Source: Ichthyophonus hoferi (lineage: Eukaryota; Opisthokonta; Ichthyosporea; Ichthyophonida; Ichthyophonidae). From it: a stretch of DNA of 64,000 nucleotides. The notes beneath the pieces are model-generated. The model was not told the DNA's origin and made no database searches. It was given only the letters and a program-made list of their open reading frames with translations. Below are positions 12,501-25,124 of this stretch, piece after piece. Where the stretch lies: assembly GCA_002751075.1 (NCBI GenBank), contig NAOQ01000010.1, positions 110,972 through 174,971 on the forward strand. The letters are read 5' to 3'. Numbering within the stretch: position 1 is the first letter of the stretch; the number at the start of each line of letters is the position of its first letter. A program made the translations under genes and the position numbers.

Positions 12501-15500
12501 GCCCGGCCAAAGTCCTGTGGATTTTTCATACTAGAGGTCGATGTAAGTGGTGTTAGCATAGGTATAAGGTATATAAGGGGAACTGCAGGCCATAAGAGTA
12601 TAAAGAATATATATGTGTGTGACAAAAACAAAAAGGTCTACGAGGGGTTGTGTATTAAGATTGGAATGGTCCGTATTATAATCAAGAGTTGATTGATACA
12701 TAGTATATTCTATAAGATTAAAGGGCTCGTGTGATTGAGCTATAGTCACGCTATGCTATATAAAGATACGATAAATAAAGGAGGGGTACTATAGGGTTAA
12801 ACCAAAATGTAAATAGGGGGCCATGGAATATGGAATATATATACCATTGGCAAGTTTGCATTAGAAAGGGTAAAAGAAAGATATGCGAGTGGTTTACAGT
12901 AAATGATTAACAGCACTAAATAAATATTATATCAATAGGTGAAATACACACAAGGCATATAGTCTTAAAAGGTAACGAGAAGATAGGAGATAGATAAATG
13001 CATGCATGAATAAATCAATGGATATGATATAACCTTAAAACAAACATGCATGTACATATACATGTCAATGAAACAATACAATCAATGGATGCCCATACCA
13101 TCGATTAACTTCAGGGAAGATGCACATTCCACCTAGGGTAAATATAATAGTTACAAAAGCCTTGGATAAAATAGGCACATTGTCATAACGAAGCATGGTT
13201 TTATGGGTGTCTAGGTCTGCTGTACGGCCACTCATATAGTCGCTAATCACAAGGACTGTAATCATCTGTATAGGATACAAGGGAAGGGAAGAGAAGGGAG
13301 AAGGAGGAGGCGGAGGTGAAAATGATAAGATAGGTTAGTTACAGTGATGTGACCTTTGTCATGAGCAGGTATATATATGGGTAAATGGTTATGTTATGAA
13401 TCATTTGATTAACATTTATCATACTAGATGGCTAAGATAGTCGCCCATATGGTTGAGCTGCATATATATATATATATAATAGGGGCGCAGAAAGACTGGT
13501 AGTTTACATGATGTAAGTAAGCACTTAATGCAGGCTATGAATAATCAGAGTATGAAATAAAATATATAGCAAAAAACGTCGCAATAACATGAAACGTGAT
13601 GATTGGGGTAGAAGCCACACCAAGAAAGAGAGGTTATGCATAGTCCAATAAAAGTACAGCCTATTATAATAACATCACGCCTAAGATAATATGCACACGC
13701 AGTCATTGGTAGGATTATATGGACGCCATTACCACTATTATATTGCCTTTTAGAGGTGTAGAAGTTATTGAAGTGTTGTATATATCAATATTATATCCAT
13801 AGAAATATTGCAAAATATAATAGACAGGTTCGACATATTGATGAGAGAATAGGCATGGGTTATATGTGTGCGCCTACCGTCAAGACTACTACTGAGGTGA
13901 CCGTCCCAGCGAAAGAAACAATACCAGCATGGCCTAGGGTCCTAATATAGCAGAATGGAAGCACCACTGGGCCAAACAGAACACGACGTTATAAGTATCT
14001 ACACATATTCAATCCAATCACCACAGCCTAACTGTCTTTTAAATTTATATGCTGGTTATTAAAAAATAGTAACGTGTAAATACTTGATTCTTATTTGTGA
14101 AGATAACAAGAGATAATCATGTGATATATATTTTAAATGATGATCTCACCAACCAATATATTAGATTAATCCACATACGCATTTTTAAAATAGTCAAACA
14201 CTCGAATAAGATATCAGAGCATATAATATAGTCTAGTATGGAATGGTAAGGTATAGTAGGGTATGACATAGTATAATACAGTATAGCATAGTATGGTCTG
14301 GTAGGTATGGTATGGTATGGTATAGTAGGATATAGCAAGATATGATATAGTACGGTATAGTATGGTATAGTAGGGCCTAATAGAGTATCAGATGGTAGAG
14401 TAAGGTATGATATGATATGATATGGTATGGTATGGGAGGGTGTGATAGAGGATCGCATGATATCACATAGCATGATTGGGTATGTATAATGTATATGTAA
14501 TTGGGTGTATTATGGTATGATGCTGTATAATATGATATAACCACTCAATGTACTATGTATTTGGTGTGAAGTTAATAATCGCATCTACCCTAGAAGCAAC
14601 CACATTCTAGCCCCACCCTATCTGATTATACATACACCTTGCTACATGGACCACTGCAAGCCAACTTCTTTCTCTCTATTCCAATATTTACAGTACCGGT
14701 ACGACCATCACTACTACATAGATCTAAGATTGTGCAATGGGTATAGAGTAGAACTTACGTAGTGTGAAGATAGTGGCCCACCACCGAGCGCTGATAGGTG
14801 CATCGGGAAACAAGGTTTGAAATTGTTCAATAGAGGCTACGATAAAAAAGACAGCTCCGGCATAACATCTGTATTTAAAAGGTGAACAATGATTGGTTTA
14901 GCTTGGTTATAAAATGCTTATAAATAACATATTCTGTTAAGCTATATAATAGTATCTATGGATAGGCACCAGAAGCCAATCATATACAGCCATTGCTGTG
15001 TATTTAAAAAACGTAATTGGAGAAGAACAACAAAATAATAATACAGACAAATGGGGAGAGAGGAAAAAGTAGACAATGGATACAGATACTGCGGAATGCC
15101 ATACGAAGAATCATTGTGACAAGCTATATATATGTGTGTGTGTAAGAGGATACTTAGATGTGCATGAGATGTGGAGTTCGGTTTGCATTTTAGATACAAC
15201 ACAATATTCCACACCCTCGTATCACTTCGTTACCAACCTATATGATATAAACACCCAACAAACTTCATCAACGTACCCTATATATGTAGTATAGAATCCC
15301 AAAACCTTCCCAACCCTTCCGCAGGTGTATTCACCCATATCAACATAACTAAGAAATTGGTGGCCTGGTACTGAATCATTCATACATTTAGCCAGTATTT
15401 GACCACAGTACATGCACAACCCGGTGGCAATGGTAATCATAAAAATACCCCCTACCAGGCCTGCCTGGGCCATGGCATAAGGCTGTAGTGTCCATAGTGT

Positions 15501-16105
15501 ATAGTGTAAGAAAGGGGTATTAGATATTAATTAAATCTAGTGTATTCAGAGAGGGCTGTACCTAACTGTGCGTATGTATATATGTAGGTATGTAGGTATG
15601 TATGAAGGTAGGTATATACAATCGTGTCTTAAAAAGCATAAAGGGGTTTATATATAATAAAAAATGTCCAATAGGCCCGAGTATAGTGGTCTTTACGTAC
15701 GTGTAAGAACGCTAGTATTCTAAGGAAAAAAGAAAAGACTACTTGGCCTAAAAAAAAATAACGAAGCAAATACTGTAGATACATTTAAAATACAAGTACC
15801 AGTAAGGAACATGTTGTGAAATTAAGGGGGGAATAAATATATGACTGACACTACCGTTGTATTGGAATGAGGAGAAGTGGAAGTTAATGTTTCAGCTCTT
15901 TAAGATGAAATTACATACTTGCAATACCTCTAATACCAATAGAAAATCAAAAACAAATAAAATAAAATATGGGAACGTATTGTTAGAAGATGTCGAAGAA
16001 AGAAACACTCACCGCTCCAACTAAGCCTACACCTACTAATGCCGTTATGACATTAAATACGGTTTGCCAAAACCCGGTTTTATGTTCTAGATCGTGGTTG
16101 CCCAT
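9502..16105 (-). CDS. Amino acid/auxin permease (AAAP) family transporter, SLC32/36/38-like
   Basis: Eleven minus-strand exons: 16105-16013, 15482-15277, 14868-14759, 13966-13878, 13265-13099, 12530-12338, 11495-11423, 11127-11074, 10633-10504, 10085-9981, 9640-9502. The total is 1,359 bases, 452 residues, with phase kept at all ten junctions. AAAP proteins are secondary transporters with about 11 membrane helices moving amino acids or GABA with protons or sodium. The N-terminus has the hallmark TM1 pattern NVITALVGVGLVGAPYAMAQAG (split by intron 1), then TM2 IFMITIATGLCMYCGQILAKCM. Later come the GGMCIFPEV and MKNPQDF block that resembles the family's GGH..FP...MK.P segment, YCVYGDYL, RTFIVG, and a late TM around GVILPCIFFAILFYY. 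A hydrophilic tail segment (exon 10, ending PTKEEIERHLA) precedes the last TM and the stop at 9502. Substrate and membrane (plasma, vesicle or lysosome) cannot be told from sequence. The usual GGH is GGM here. Confidence 0.9.
9655..9750. repeat. Degenerate TAGTAAG-type tandem tract in AAAP intron 10
   Basis: A run of TAGTAAG/TAAGATAG units of about 7-9 bases, imperfectly repeated. On the transporter's sense strand it reads CTTACTA. Intronic simple sequence with no coding sense. Confidence 0.6.
10735..10805. repeat. Imperfect CTATCATA-type tandem tract in AAAP intron 8
   Basis: About seventy bases of short units such as CTATCATA, CTATTATA and CTACTATA. Open frames through it (10690-10892) translate only to low-complexity Ile/Leu/Tyr/Thr-rich peptides and are not genes. 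Confidence 0.6.
11217..11240. repeat. ATA trinucleotide microsatellite in AAAP intron 7
   Basis: About eight AAT/ATA units with one interruption, inside the intron between exons 11495-11423 and 11127-11074. Confidence 0.75.
14221..14470. repeat. Pentanucleotide (TATGG/TATAG) array in AAAP intron 3
   Basis: About 250 bases built of 5-base units of the form TATRG or GGTAT, for example repeated GGTATGGTAT blocks near 14310-14330. Units are degenerate, so the array is not young. The same unit class appears on the opposite strand in TRAP1 intron 16. The long open frame through it (14117-14473) is only the repeat read in phase. Confidence 0.75.
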
Positions 16106-17414
16106 CTTGTATTATTATAATATTTTTGTTTTAAATTTCCTTAGATAATTTTAATATATATAGTTAATATTCGGAAGCGCAAGTCAAAATACAGGCGCTT
16201 CCATCCAGTAAGTAAATAAATGAGAGATACTAAAAACGTTGCGATGTACGTAGATTATTTACAAACTTGTTTTGGTGTCAAACTGCGAAGTATTATAGAG
16301 TATATGTACTACATGTTTGACCCCCCACCTTCACCCCCACATCAATTATGTTTTTCTTTTAAATAGTTACTGTCTCAGGATTGTTTTTGTTAAAATTAAT
16401 AATAGGATTATGGAAAGTTAAGTCCAATTTCTATAAATAGTAATGTACATATATTATACTAGAAATGAAAAATTAATAATAACTTGGAGTATATTTTAAA
16501 GCAATCATATTTAAATTTGGTAGGCATTGCATATTCCAATATAGATTTTAAATATTTAGGATTTGAAGGGGGATTCAGATTGTTTTACTTTTTCCGCTCT
16601 CCGGGGCCTGGATTACGTTATTGGTTAGTTACATCACCAATAGATATTGTTAAAATAAAAAAATAGCCAAGGATAGCGCAACTAGTAATTACGGCTTTTG
16701 ACTGAATATTGTAAGAGCCAGTAAAAATCAAAAGTCCTTATGCTGCTAACTCTTGGTATTTAGGATAATATTTGATTAAAACGAATGGGAATAATGAATC
16801 GTGCAATTTTGTTATTTTTAGTCGTATCATTATCATTCGACATTGTTTTATTAAAATAGTTCATCAGTTCATCATCTCATCAGTTGAATGAACTGATATG
16901 GTTGATAGTGAATTTGTCAATGTTGTGGCACAGACACTTTCACAAAATAGATAAAAAATTTTTTTTTACCCAACCGTGTAGTTCATATTGTTAAGCTGTT
17001 ATTTTTACTTGTAATCCAAAAAATAACCGCAACGTAATCAGTCATGAACGCGCAGGTATTATCACTCTGTCGTGTGTTAGGTGATTGGATGTGATATTTG
17101 GTTAATGTGCGATTTCAAAATTGTCACATTGAAAATGTGGTACAATTGGTTATTTTGGATATTATTAATAAGTTTAGTACTCCTCTAATAATAAATAGTT
17201 ATTTTTACTTGAATTTCCTGTATCAAAAAAATAAAATAAAATATTTTTAAAATATGCCAATGAGGTTATAATTTTTTATGTTTTTTTGTTGGTGTAAAAA
17301 CAGATTGAGTAATACGTGACTCTATTGCAGTCAATCACCAGATAACGAGTAAGCCTAACATATAATTTTTTATAATATCATTAGAATTTGGTTAAAAAAA
17401 AATATGATAAAAAG

Positions 17415-17415
17415 C

Positions 17416-17444
<29 letters not shown>
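17415..17444. repeat. TA microsatellite
   Basis: Fourteen or more uninterrupted TA units in intergenic DNA; one of the longest such tracts in the window outside the gap region. Confidence 0.85.
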
Positions 17445-17446
<2 letters not shown>

Positions 17447-19574
17447 GATATAGCCATCTGAGCATGTGATTATATCGTTTTTATGTTATACTAATATGGA
17501 ATAACGTAATATCGACGAAGGGTTTTATATTAACTGTGCCATGGATACGGCACTTGTCAACCCAATAGGCTTCTAATACTAAAATAATAATAATAGGCTC
17601 CAATAAATGCAGGTCGGTAACAAGTTTCCAAAATAAATTTATTTTTCACATATTTCTAATAATTAAATGTACATATGAAAACTTAGGATTTAGTGAAGAG
17701 ATACATATAAAAACTAAATTTGAATTTTTTTTTAAAATGACACTAATATATATACATATATAGTTCTGTTCAGTTTTTAATAAAACAAACCTGTCCATTT
17801 CTCTCATTATTTTTTAGATCTCCAACCAGTCACTTTATTTAAACACCATGATATATCGTCCTTACTTTTTTTTCTTTGAGATACTAGAAACATAAATTTT
17901 TAAATGAGATATATAACAAAAATTATTTCTACTACAGTAATCTAAACAAGTTAATCGTGGTAGTGTAGTGCATTGCCGTCAGCCTCCAGTTACTGCAGTT
18001 TGACGAGTCCATTATATATTCACCAATAGCAATCTAGTATTATAAACATTTCACTGATTTCTCTTCAATAATAACGCATAAAGCTTCAAATGAGTTATAG
18101 GGGAGCCTATATGTTTAGATCAAACAACCATAGAGCTTTAGACTTTCAGATATTTAATAAAGCACCGCCATATGATCAAATTAAAACTCAGATCAATTGT
18201 TACTAGCGAGCTTTCATTAACTCCTCGTGTTGGAATAATATTGTATCCACTGGATATTATTTTTCAATACATAATAATTCTTCCTCACACGTACATATTT
18301 ATATATGTCATTAATTTTATTATCAATACCTAAGCATTATAAATCAGCAAAACCTGTTAAAATAGAAATGTTTAATTAATTTGGGTATTTCTTTTTATAA
18401 CTATAAGTATTTAATTAACATTTATTATTACATGTGTAGTCTCGGAAAAAAGCTAGTTGGTGTTAAACGGCAATCCAAGATGATCTATCGAAATTGTGCC
18501 AGCCAATGGTAGAGATCCTACAACTACATAAGAAGCCATTTTATCTGTACTATTGGGTTGAGATCGTTCATTGCTTGGGCATCCTGCCTTAGGCAAGTCC
18601 TGCTGACTTGTTTAATGATAAAACTGTGTCTTAGCATATCTGTACTCCGTGTATACAAAGAGATACGTTAAAACGCCACTTAATCTGGTCTTTCCTCTTC
18701 TTTTAAACGAGTATAGGTCACAGTAACGCCCCTGTCTCTACTTATTATTGCCAACATATATGATATGATAATGTAGTTGTATATAGACACCTTTATTATA
18801 TTTAGGTTCATAGTCTTTTTCTTCGTAGTGAACAAAAGTTTATGGAATATTAATTTAAGCGGCATACTTTATATTCAATTTAGTTGACTTTAGTTTAGCA
18901 TATATTATTAGTTAGGTATTTATTGAAATATTAAGTAGTACTTGAAAAACTGAATTGTTTTAGTTTTATTTTTTTAGTAAGCTAAAGATTATTGGCGAAA
19001 CTACGTATGTTTTTTTTTTCCCGGAAATAAACATATATTTGTATCAGAATCTTTGTAAGTTTTATTGACTTGCACCGCTGTCGGGATCTCCAATTGTGTA
19101 GCTGGTAGTGGTTATCGTTTTCTGGCCAGTGTGAATGATGCAACTTGATCGAATCTGTTTCCAATACTCAGTTGCTGTGCTAGAGGTTCTATTGAAGGCC
19201 CATAAACCAATTATCTAGGTAACTGATTGTGGTAATTATACCCCTCTATTCTAATTAAGAAGGAATAGGTGCTTTAATGCGCTTTGTGCGAAGGTGGAAA
19301 TTGTATAATGAGATCGATCATTAAGTGGAGCCATGTTGTTATGTAAATAAACGCTATTATCACTATCTAGTGTCAGTAAGCAGTTTTCTGGCTTCTGAAC
19401 GAGTAAACGATTCGAACACTGATTATCGTATACGAGAGCCAGTGGTAAACCAGATATTACAATGATGGTGTTTATATTAAATATATAAAAATATTGAGTC
19501 CAAAAGATTTTGCGAACGAATACGAGAACTTCGTATTTGTGAGCGAGGTCTATTATTATTATATTTTGTTTTGT

Positions 19575-19680
19575 TTTATACTTCGCTTTATCGCCAGTGC
19601 TAATCTTTCTAGTTAACACCAAGATTGATAAGCTCAATAGCTTAAATGGAGCCAATCACAGATATTCATATTAGCTAATC
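19575..19680 (-). mobile_element. LTR-like retroelement fragment, family shared with 60998-61080
   Basis: This stretch aligns by eye with 60998-61080, which lies just 3' of the copia fossil near the right end. Shared blocks include CGCCAGTGCT followed by AATCTTT or CATCTTT, GTTAAC, then CTTAAATGG, a CCAATCA core and a TTAGCTA block. On the minus strand a TATAAAA lies soon after these blocks in both copies, which fits an LTR promoter region. A shorter match lies at 25205-25232. No internal element coding region is clear nearby. Old and partial; the outer ends are not resolved. Confidence 0.5.
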
Positions 19681-20683
19681 CAACTCATGATAGATCAAAG
19701 AGACTGACTAGAATTATCTGATCTTACTGGAATACTCAAATACCATTATGCCCTTATTTAGCTGGTAAATTAACTCTTTTTCTCATTGATACAATAGTGC
19801 TTATATGTTGCATACTATGACAAGAATTGATCTACTTATTATCTGGGCTTCGATCGAACCTACTTATTGATCAGTGGTTAGCCATCTTGTAATAATTTGC
19901 GTACACCAACATGCAAATCCAATTGCCACCGGTTGGTCGTACTTTAAGTTGGGCAATACTATAGTTTTCATGACGTACCTATGTAGTTATGAATAGTCAT
20001 CATAAACTGCATACTTCAACCAAGAAAATTATGTTTTGGAAAACACACCTGATTGTGAATAGTATTGAAACATAAATAAAAATACTGCTGGGTAACTCTA
20101 GGTAAAAATGAGTATGAAGCCCTATTAAACGAGATTTGTGAGACAAGCTACAATACTTATAATGAAAAAATATATGCAATTAAGTAACTTGCTTTTAACC
20201 GCAATAATTAAGCAGCAGGTATCTCTCATACACATGCCTGCGTTTGTTGTAATTAATTAAAGAGGGAGGCCTTTTAGAACCTTTCATCGACCATCAATCA
20301 CTATATATATAGACCACTCTAGTATGTCATGTCCGGAACATATTGGGTCTTGCTTACACAAACACTTAAGCATATCATACTGATATTTCATCCACTATAA
20401 AGACTACTTTGTTTTTAAATCAGAAACTCGTATTAATAAAATAATAATTTAGGCCCATTAATAATAAGTTACATTTTAGGATGTTTACTTATATCAATGT
20501 GTTTTTATGTGATCAATAAGCAGTAAGATATGTATCGTCGTGATAAAAAAATAAACAGGAAGAAAAGAAAGGGATGGGAAAGATAGTAACAAGTAAAATG
20601 ATGCAAGGTCCAAATAGTAGAAGCCATATTTATTTCATAGTTTATATAGGAATAAGACAATATTAGGATCAATAATATATATA

Positions 20684-23600
20684 TTACAACAAAAACGGAA
20701 CTCTTTCAATCGCAAACGCAAGTATACCGAGTTCTTTCTCCTGTTCTATAGTATAGAACTGACGATATGCCAACACTCCCGCCTCAATAGTGTCAGCATC
20801 AGGTATACAGTTACGTACACCTTCAGTAGTCAAATACTACAAAACCATTTTTGTGTTAGCAATAGTACATATACTAGTATATAAAGGGTAGAAAATAAAA
20901 GTTTTCATGTGAATGCAAATGTGTTAATTAGTAAAAATCATTTCGCCTCCTCATATATATATTCATTCACTCATATATATCCATATCCTTACCAACTTTG
21001 ATTCCATTAATATATAAAGATTTAAAATGATAAAACAAAAATAGCATTGCCAAGAACCATAGCATTACTACCCCCAACATTCATCCCATCACATTTAATC
21101 CTTCCTTTAGCAATCCCGCTCTGTCATCCATATACTAACAAAAAATAGCAGACAAACCTCTAAAAATGTAGGATAGCGAACCACTCTAGTAATCCTCAGT
21201 AAAAGGGTACCATTCATTAGAAGATAGTCTCCTGTCTGCACCTTTCCTAGCTCTCCCTCCTCCAATCTACCTTCTACTGTCTTGGCTCCTGACGCCAAAG
21301 TCTCATAGTACTTGTTCACTACATGTAAATCGACCACAATCCCCTAGACGTGCGCGTAAGTATAGCGGTATATCCATAGGAACAGAGGGGTATTTGTAAG
21401 TACTATAAAATCTAAAGGAACAAGAGCAATTCCCGTTTTGATGACAGGCTAGATGGCATAAATACGAATAAAACAAAACAAAACAACTTAGGGTGGGTAT
21501 CGTCTTGCATAGACCGTTAGAACAGATGCGTAATTGAACATTATATATAAATATATTTGTTTAAATGCCAAAAAAGGTACCATTAACATGCACTCACATA
21601 CTTCGTTATTTTTTGATTGGGTAGTGGTAGTGGGCAGGGTAAAATTAACAGACAATAACTGCAATACGTCGTGTTTCTCAACCTTAAAGGTTACACTTAA
21701 CCCATGGGGATCTGCCCCTTCTGGTGTTTTTTGTATGAACAGCTTGAAATGTTCTTGTTCTTCTGCTTGGAGGTGAAGGCCCAGAGAGTGGAGAGGAGAA
21801 AAGCAAGGGAATAGAGGGAGAGAATAGGGAGAAGAAAGAGGAAAGGAATAGAGAGGCGAGTAAAGGTGTGAGTGTGAAAACATTTAATCGGAAAGACAAG
21901 GTGTATTTGAGTAGATAAGTGAGAGTGTAATATAAGATGGTGGGAGGCAAAGAAAAGAGTTATCAAGAAAAACAAAGAAAACAGCTTGAAAGGAATATGT
22001 TATGGTGCGTTGGCTATGTCTTCCATTATGTTAGTAAAATATTATCTAAAAATACCATAAATGAAAAATAAGCAAAATAAACATCAGTGTGCAAGGGGAA
22101 AAATAATGTATAAGCACAAAAAAATGGAGGTAAATGCTAACAGATATAAGAAGATTTCAATAGGTGTACATAGTTAGAGAGGATACGTTACATAAAATAT
22201 ATACTACATAAAAACGATATAAAATTATGGAAATGGATTATGTACCTTGAATACGTAAGACCAGTGGAAACCAGCGAGTGTATAAATCTAATAGGCGTGG
22301 GCCTGGTGCCGACTCAATCAGAGCATTGGCTATGTTATCTGTCAGGAGCACAGTACAGGGCTTTTCACTCTTGGTTTTCCTTACGGGAGAAAAAGTGTAA
22401 GAATAAAACAGATGATATACGTAATAGCAATATGGTTAGTATGATGTGTAAAGATAATATTGGTATAGGTTAGAATAGTTTAAAAAGTAGGTATGAATGT
22501 AGTATATAGGTAAGCATAAAGGAATGTATAACCCTATGGTGATAAGAGAAAATGAGTAGAAATAAAAATAATGAGTAAAAAGAGATGTATCTTTGGCCAA
22601 TAAAAAAACAGGCATATAGATTTCAATATATTTATAGTTCAAGACATAGATGCTTACATAAGCAAATATAATAAGGTAAATATACACACATATATATATA
22701 CACATATATATATAATAGAAAGCCCTGCTTAAAGGTACATAATCATATGCTCCCACCTACTATATCATACCTTTGTGCAGTAATATATGTGGCAGCTTCT
22801 ATAATGAAAGCACATGTCTTTGCCACATGAGCTGTCTGGTCTGCATTCTAGACAGTGGGTAGTCGTGTATGTTAGTTGGTATGTACGTATTGCTAAATGA
22901 AACATTGCAATCCAGTGCTTATATATATATATAGGCGTGTGTGGAGAGGGGTGCGGATCGGGGGTAAATGAAGTAAGAGTGCGTATGGAATGGACCATAT
23001 GTCTATCTCTGAAGTTCGATAGATATATTCTATCTGGGTGTATGAATTGAAATGTCTATGAATGGTGTTGAATACAGGTATATGCATATTTAAGAAGAAA
23101 AAAATAAAACTGCGAATGTATATTAAAGGTGATCTCTGTAATATTTAGTAGCAATAAAGGAATGGAAGAATAGCTCTCATATTGTCTGTCACATATCCTA
23201 TTTACCTATAGTACACCCTATCTACCTTTCACACTACTATTTCAAATACATAAACATTAACTATGTCAATTAAAATCAATTTTGTCCATTCATTGACTAA
23301 TAATTACAATCACATATACCTCTGGGGGAGTACAAAAGGCACTAAAGTCGTCCACAACAATAGCTCCAGGTAACAGACCCAAGGTGTGGATAGAGGCCAA
23401 AAACGTTTGCAAGACTTCAGTGGAATCAATATATCTGTATGAACATGTCTATGTTAGTGCATGTAGGCCTCAGCATCTTGGTGTTTATGTTGGTATATAC
23501 GCATGACATCATCCATCTACGTCACAAAACACTTTGACTTACTTCGTGCATATAGATGGGTGGATAGTTAAGGTTCACAGTATTATATAAGTGTGTATAT

Positions 23601-25044
23601 TTGAATGCTGATATAAAGGGGTTTGTATGCTAAGACCTGTACTACACACAGGTGATATATATAACTAAAGGGAGAGAGAAGCCAACTGTCTGTAATGATT
23701 TGTAAATAAAGTTGCATTGGATTATAAAAATGTGTGTATATTTGTGCGCACTAATTTTTTGGGGTTGTAGTGTTACTTTATTTTGTTTCCATATACTGTT
23801 ATAGAAAAAACAAATGACTGCAGGCATATAAGTGGAAGTAATATATATATAGAAATAAGACTTTTCTCATGTGCAGCAAGATTATTGGCAGATGTGAGAG
23901 AGGAAAGAGGAATTGTTAGTGTACTCAAATACACTAAGGGCATATAAATGTATGATGTGATATCGTATTGGTCAATGCTCTGATACTTTTTTCTAATGGT
24001 TAATCAAAGAAGGGACAGACGCAGACGGATAGATATAAATAGATATATGTAATAAACTCCTGCACATCTAAAAACTTACAGAATGTCTTCTATTTTGTGT
24101 ATATTTCCGCCTGTGTTTGCCGTTGCATATTCAGTTTCATCAGGGGACAACAATGTATTAATATCGATCAATCTCTATTTCTACTGTCGGTAATGCTCAT
24201 ATAAATGCTTCACTTCTGAAAAATGTATAACATATTCCTCCTGATAGCATGCTATTGCCTTACCTGGTTTTTCAGTTAAATATATATATAGTGACTCACT
24301 TTATCTCTATTCTCTTTAGTACGGATGCAGCTGTCTCTGGTTCTTCAGAATAAAAGAGAGGGGGCCTAATATGTAACTTATCCTTGGAGGGACAGATGAA
24401 TAATACATGTTGATCCTTTTGGGCCTGTGAAATGGCCCAGTGGAAGGCCAATGAAGTCTTTCCACTAAAATCCAGTGCTTTAAGGTTAGTTTGAGTTGGT
24501 TGTATAATGTGCAATTCTTGTACAATATCAATTTTAAATTGTAGTGGAGAAAGAAATAATGATATATATATATGAGCAAAACAAACAATGTAAGATTAAT
24601 GACAAGAAAATAAAACCTTGACTCAGATTCCTATACTACAATTTAAAGACATGCCAGATGTAATGAAAAAAAACTTTATAATATATGGAAAACCTTATAA
24701 TTTTGAGTAAGATCTTAACCTCCTGGTTAAGGTGTTAATTTTGAGGATACAACATAAACACAGTTTCAAGAACAAAATAAAAAAAACAATAAAATGTGCA
24801 ATCCCTGACAAAAATAAATAGATATGCATAAAAATGCAACCGCATATAGCATCTGTTGCCCAGGTCATATTTTGGACATCAAACCAGAGCCTGTACGTGT
24901 ATGAGGATTGACCGCAAATTCCTACCTTTCATTGGAACCCAATAGCAGAGCATAAGGAGTTCGGTAATCCAGTTTACTGGCTAGAAGTTTTAACCTTCCC
25001 TCTTTCCAAGGGTCGTTACTCTGAAACAAACCAGATAAATCCAT
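20684..25044 (-). CDS. SWSAP1-like RecA-type ATPase fused to C-terminal ASCH domain
   Basis: Eight minus-strand exons: 25044-24926, 24464-24300, 23434-23320, 22847-22771, 22379-22246, 21762-21602, 21343-21158, 20836-20684. The total is 1,110 bases, 369 residues, phase-consistent at all seven junctions. The N-terminal half has a Walker A GSNESGKT at 36-43, formed across intron 1, then HVLFICPSK, and a Walker B-like AIVVDD at about 119-124. This arrangement resembles SWSAP1, the RAD51-paralogue-like ATPase that works with the SWIM protein SWS1 in homologous recombination. Residues about 258-369 form an ASCH domain: SGAKTVEGRL, TGDYLLMNG, VVRYPTFLEYLTTEG, then the helix with AYRQFY and a final beta strand. 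ASCH domains are thought to bind RNA. The ASCH exon has an in-frame stop directly at its acceptor and no early ATG, so it needs an upstream exon. The start at 25044 is in frame, but an AG four residues before SNDPWKEG could instead be an acceptor from a more distant exon. SWSAP1 identity is an inference from pattern. Confidence 0.7.
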
Positions 25045-25072
25045 TACTACTATGAAAAACTGTTACAAGGTC

Positions 25073-25124
25073 GTTAACTACGAATGAACACAGTTGGAAT
25101 TGTTTTGTCAATACATAGTTTGCA
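25073..25124 (+). mobile_element. Copia-related fragment matching 2364-2415
   Basis: About 52 bases starting GTTAACT and containing GAATGAACACAGTT, AATTG, TTTTGT and CATAG match 2364-2415 with scattered differences. That other copy runs into the RNase H region of a copia fossil, so this is probably a small relic of the same family. It lies 29 bases upstream of the ATG of the SWSAP1-ASCH gene. Broken and too short for further classification. Confidence 0.5.

Larger units (their letters stand above)
16106..20683. other. Intergenic region between AAAP transporter start and SWSAP1-ASCH 3' end
   Basis: 4.6 kb, very AT-rich. It contains a TA microsatellite (17415-17444) and an LTR-like fragment (19575-19680, separate entry). 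I see no host coding exon. The 134-residue open frame at 19655-19251 on the minus strand starts inside the LTR-like fragment and resembles no host protein. The small open frame at 16484-16666 has no support. Confidence 0.55.

Noticed and set aside
14117-14473. 118-residue open frame on the minus strand
   Set aside because: It is the pentanucleotide array read in phase (Tyr/Thr/Ile/Pro low complexity) inside an intron.
19251-19655. 134-residue minus-strand frame as a host gene
   Set aside because: It begins in the LTR-like fragment, has no splice signals at useful places and resembles no host protein.
21488-21883. Exon 6 of the SWSAP1-ASCH gene extended in both directions as a stand-alone 131-residue gene
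   Set aside because: The left part is intronic Ser/Pro/Leu low complexity; the acceptor at 21763-21764 and donor at 21600-21601 fit the phase of both neighbours.
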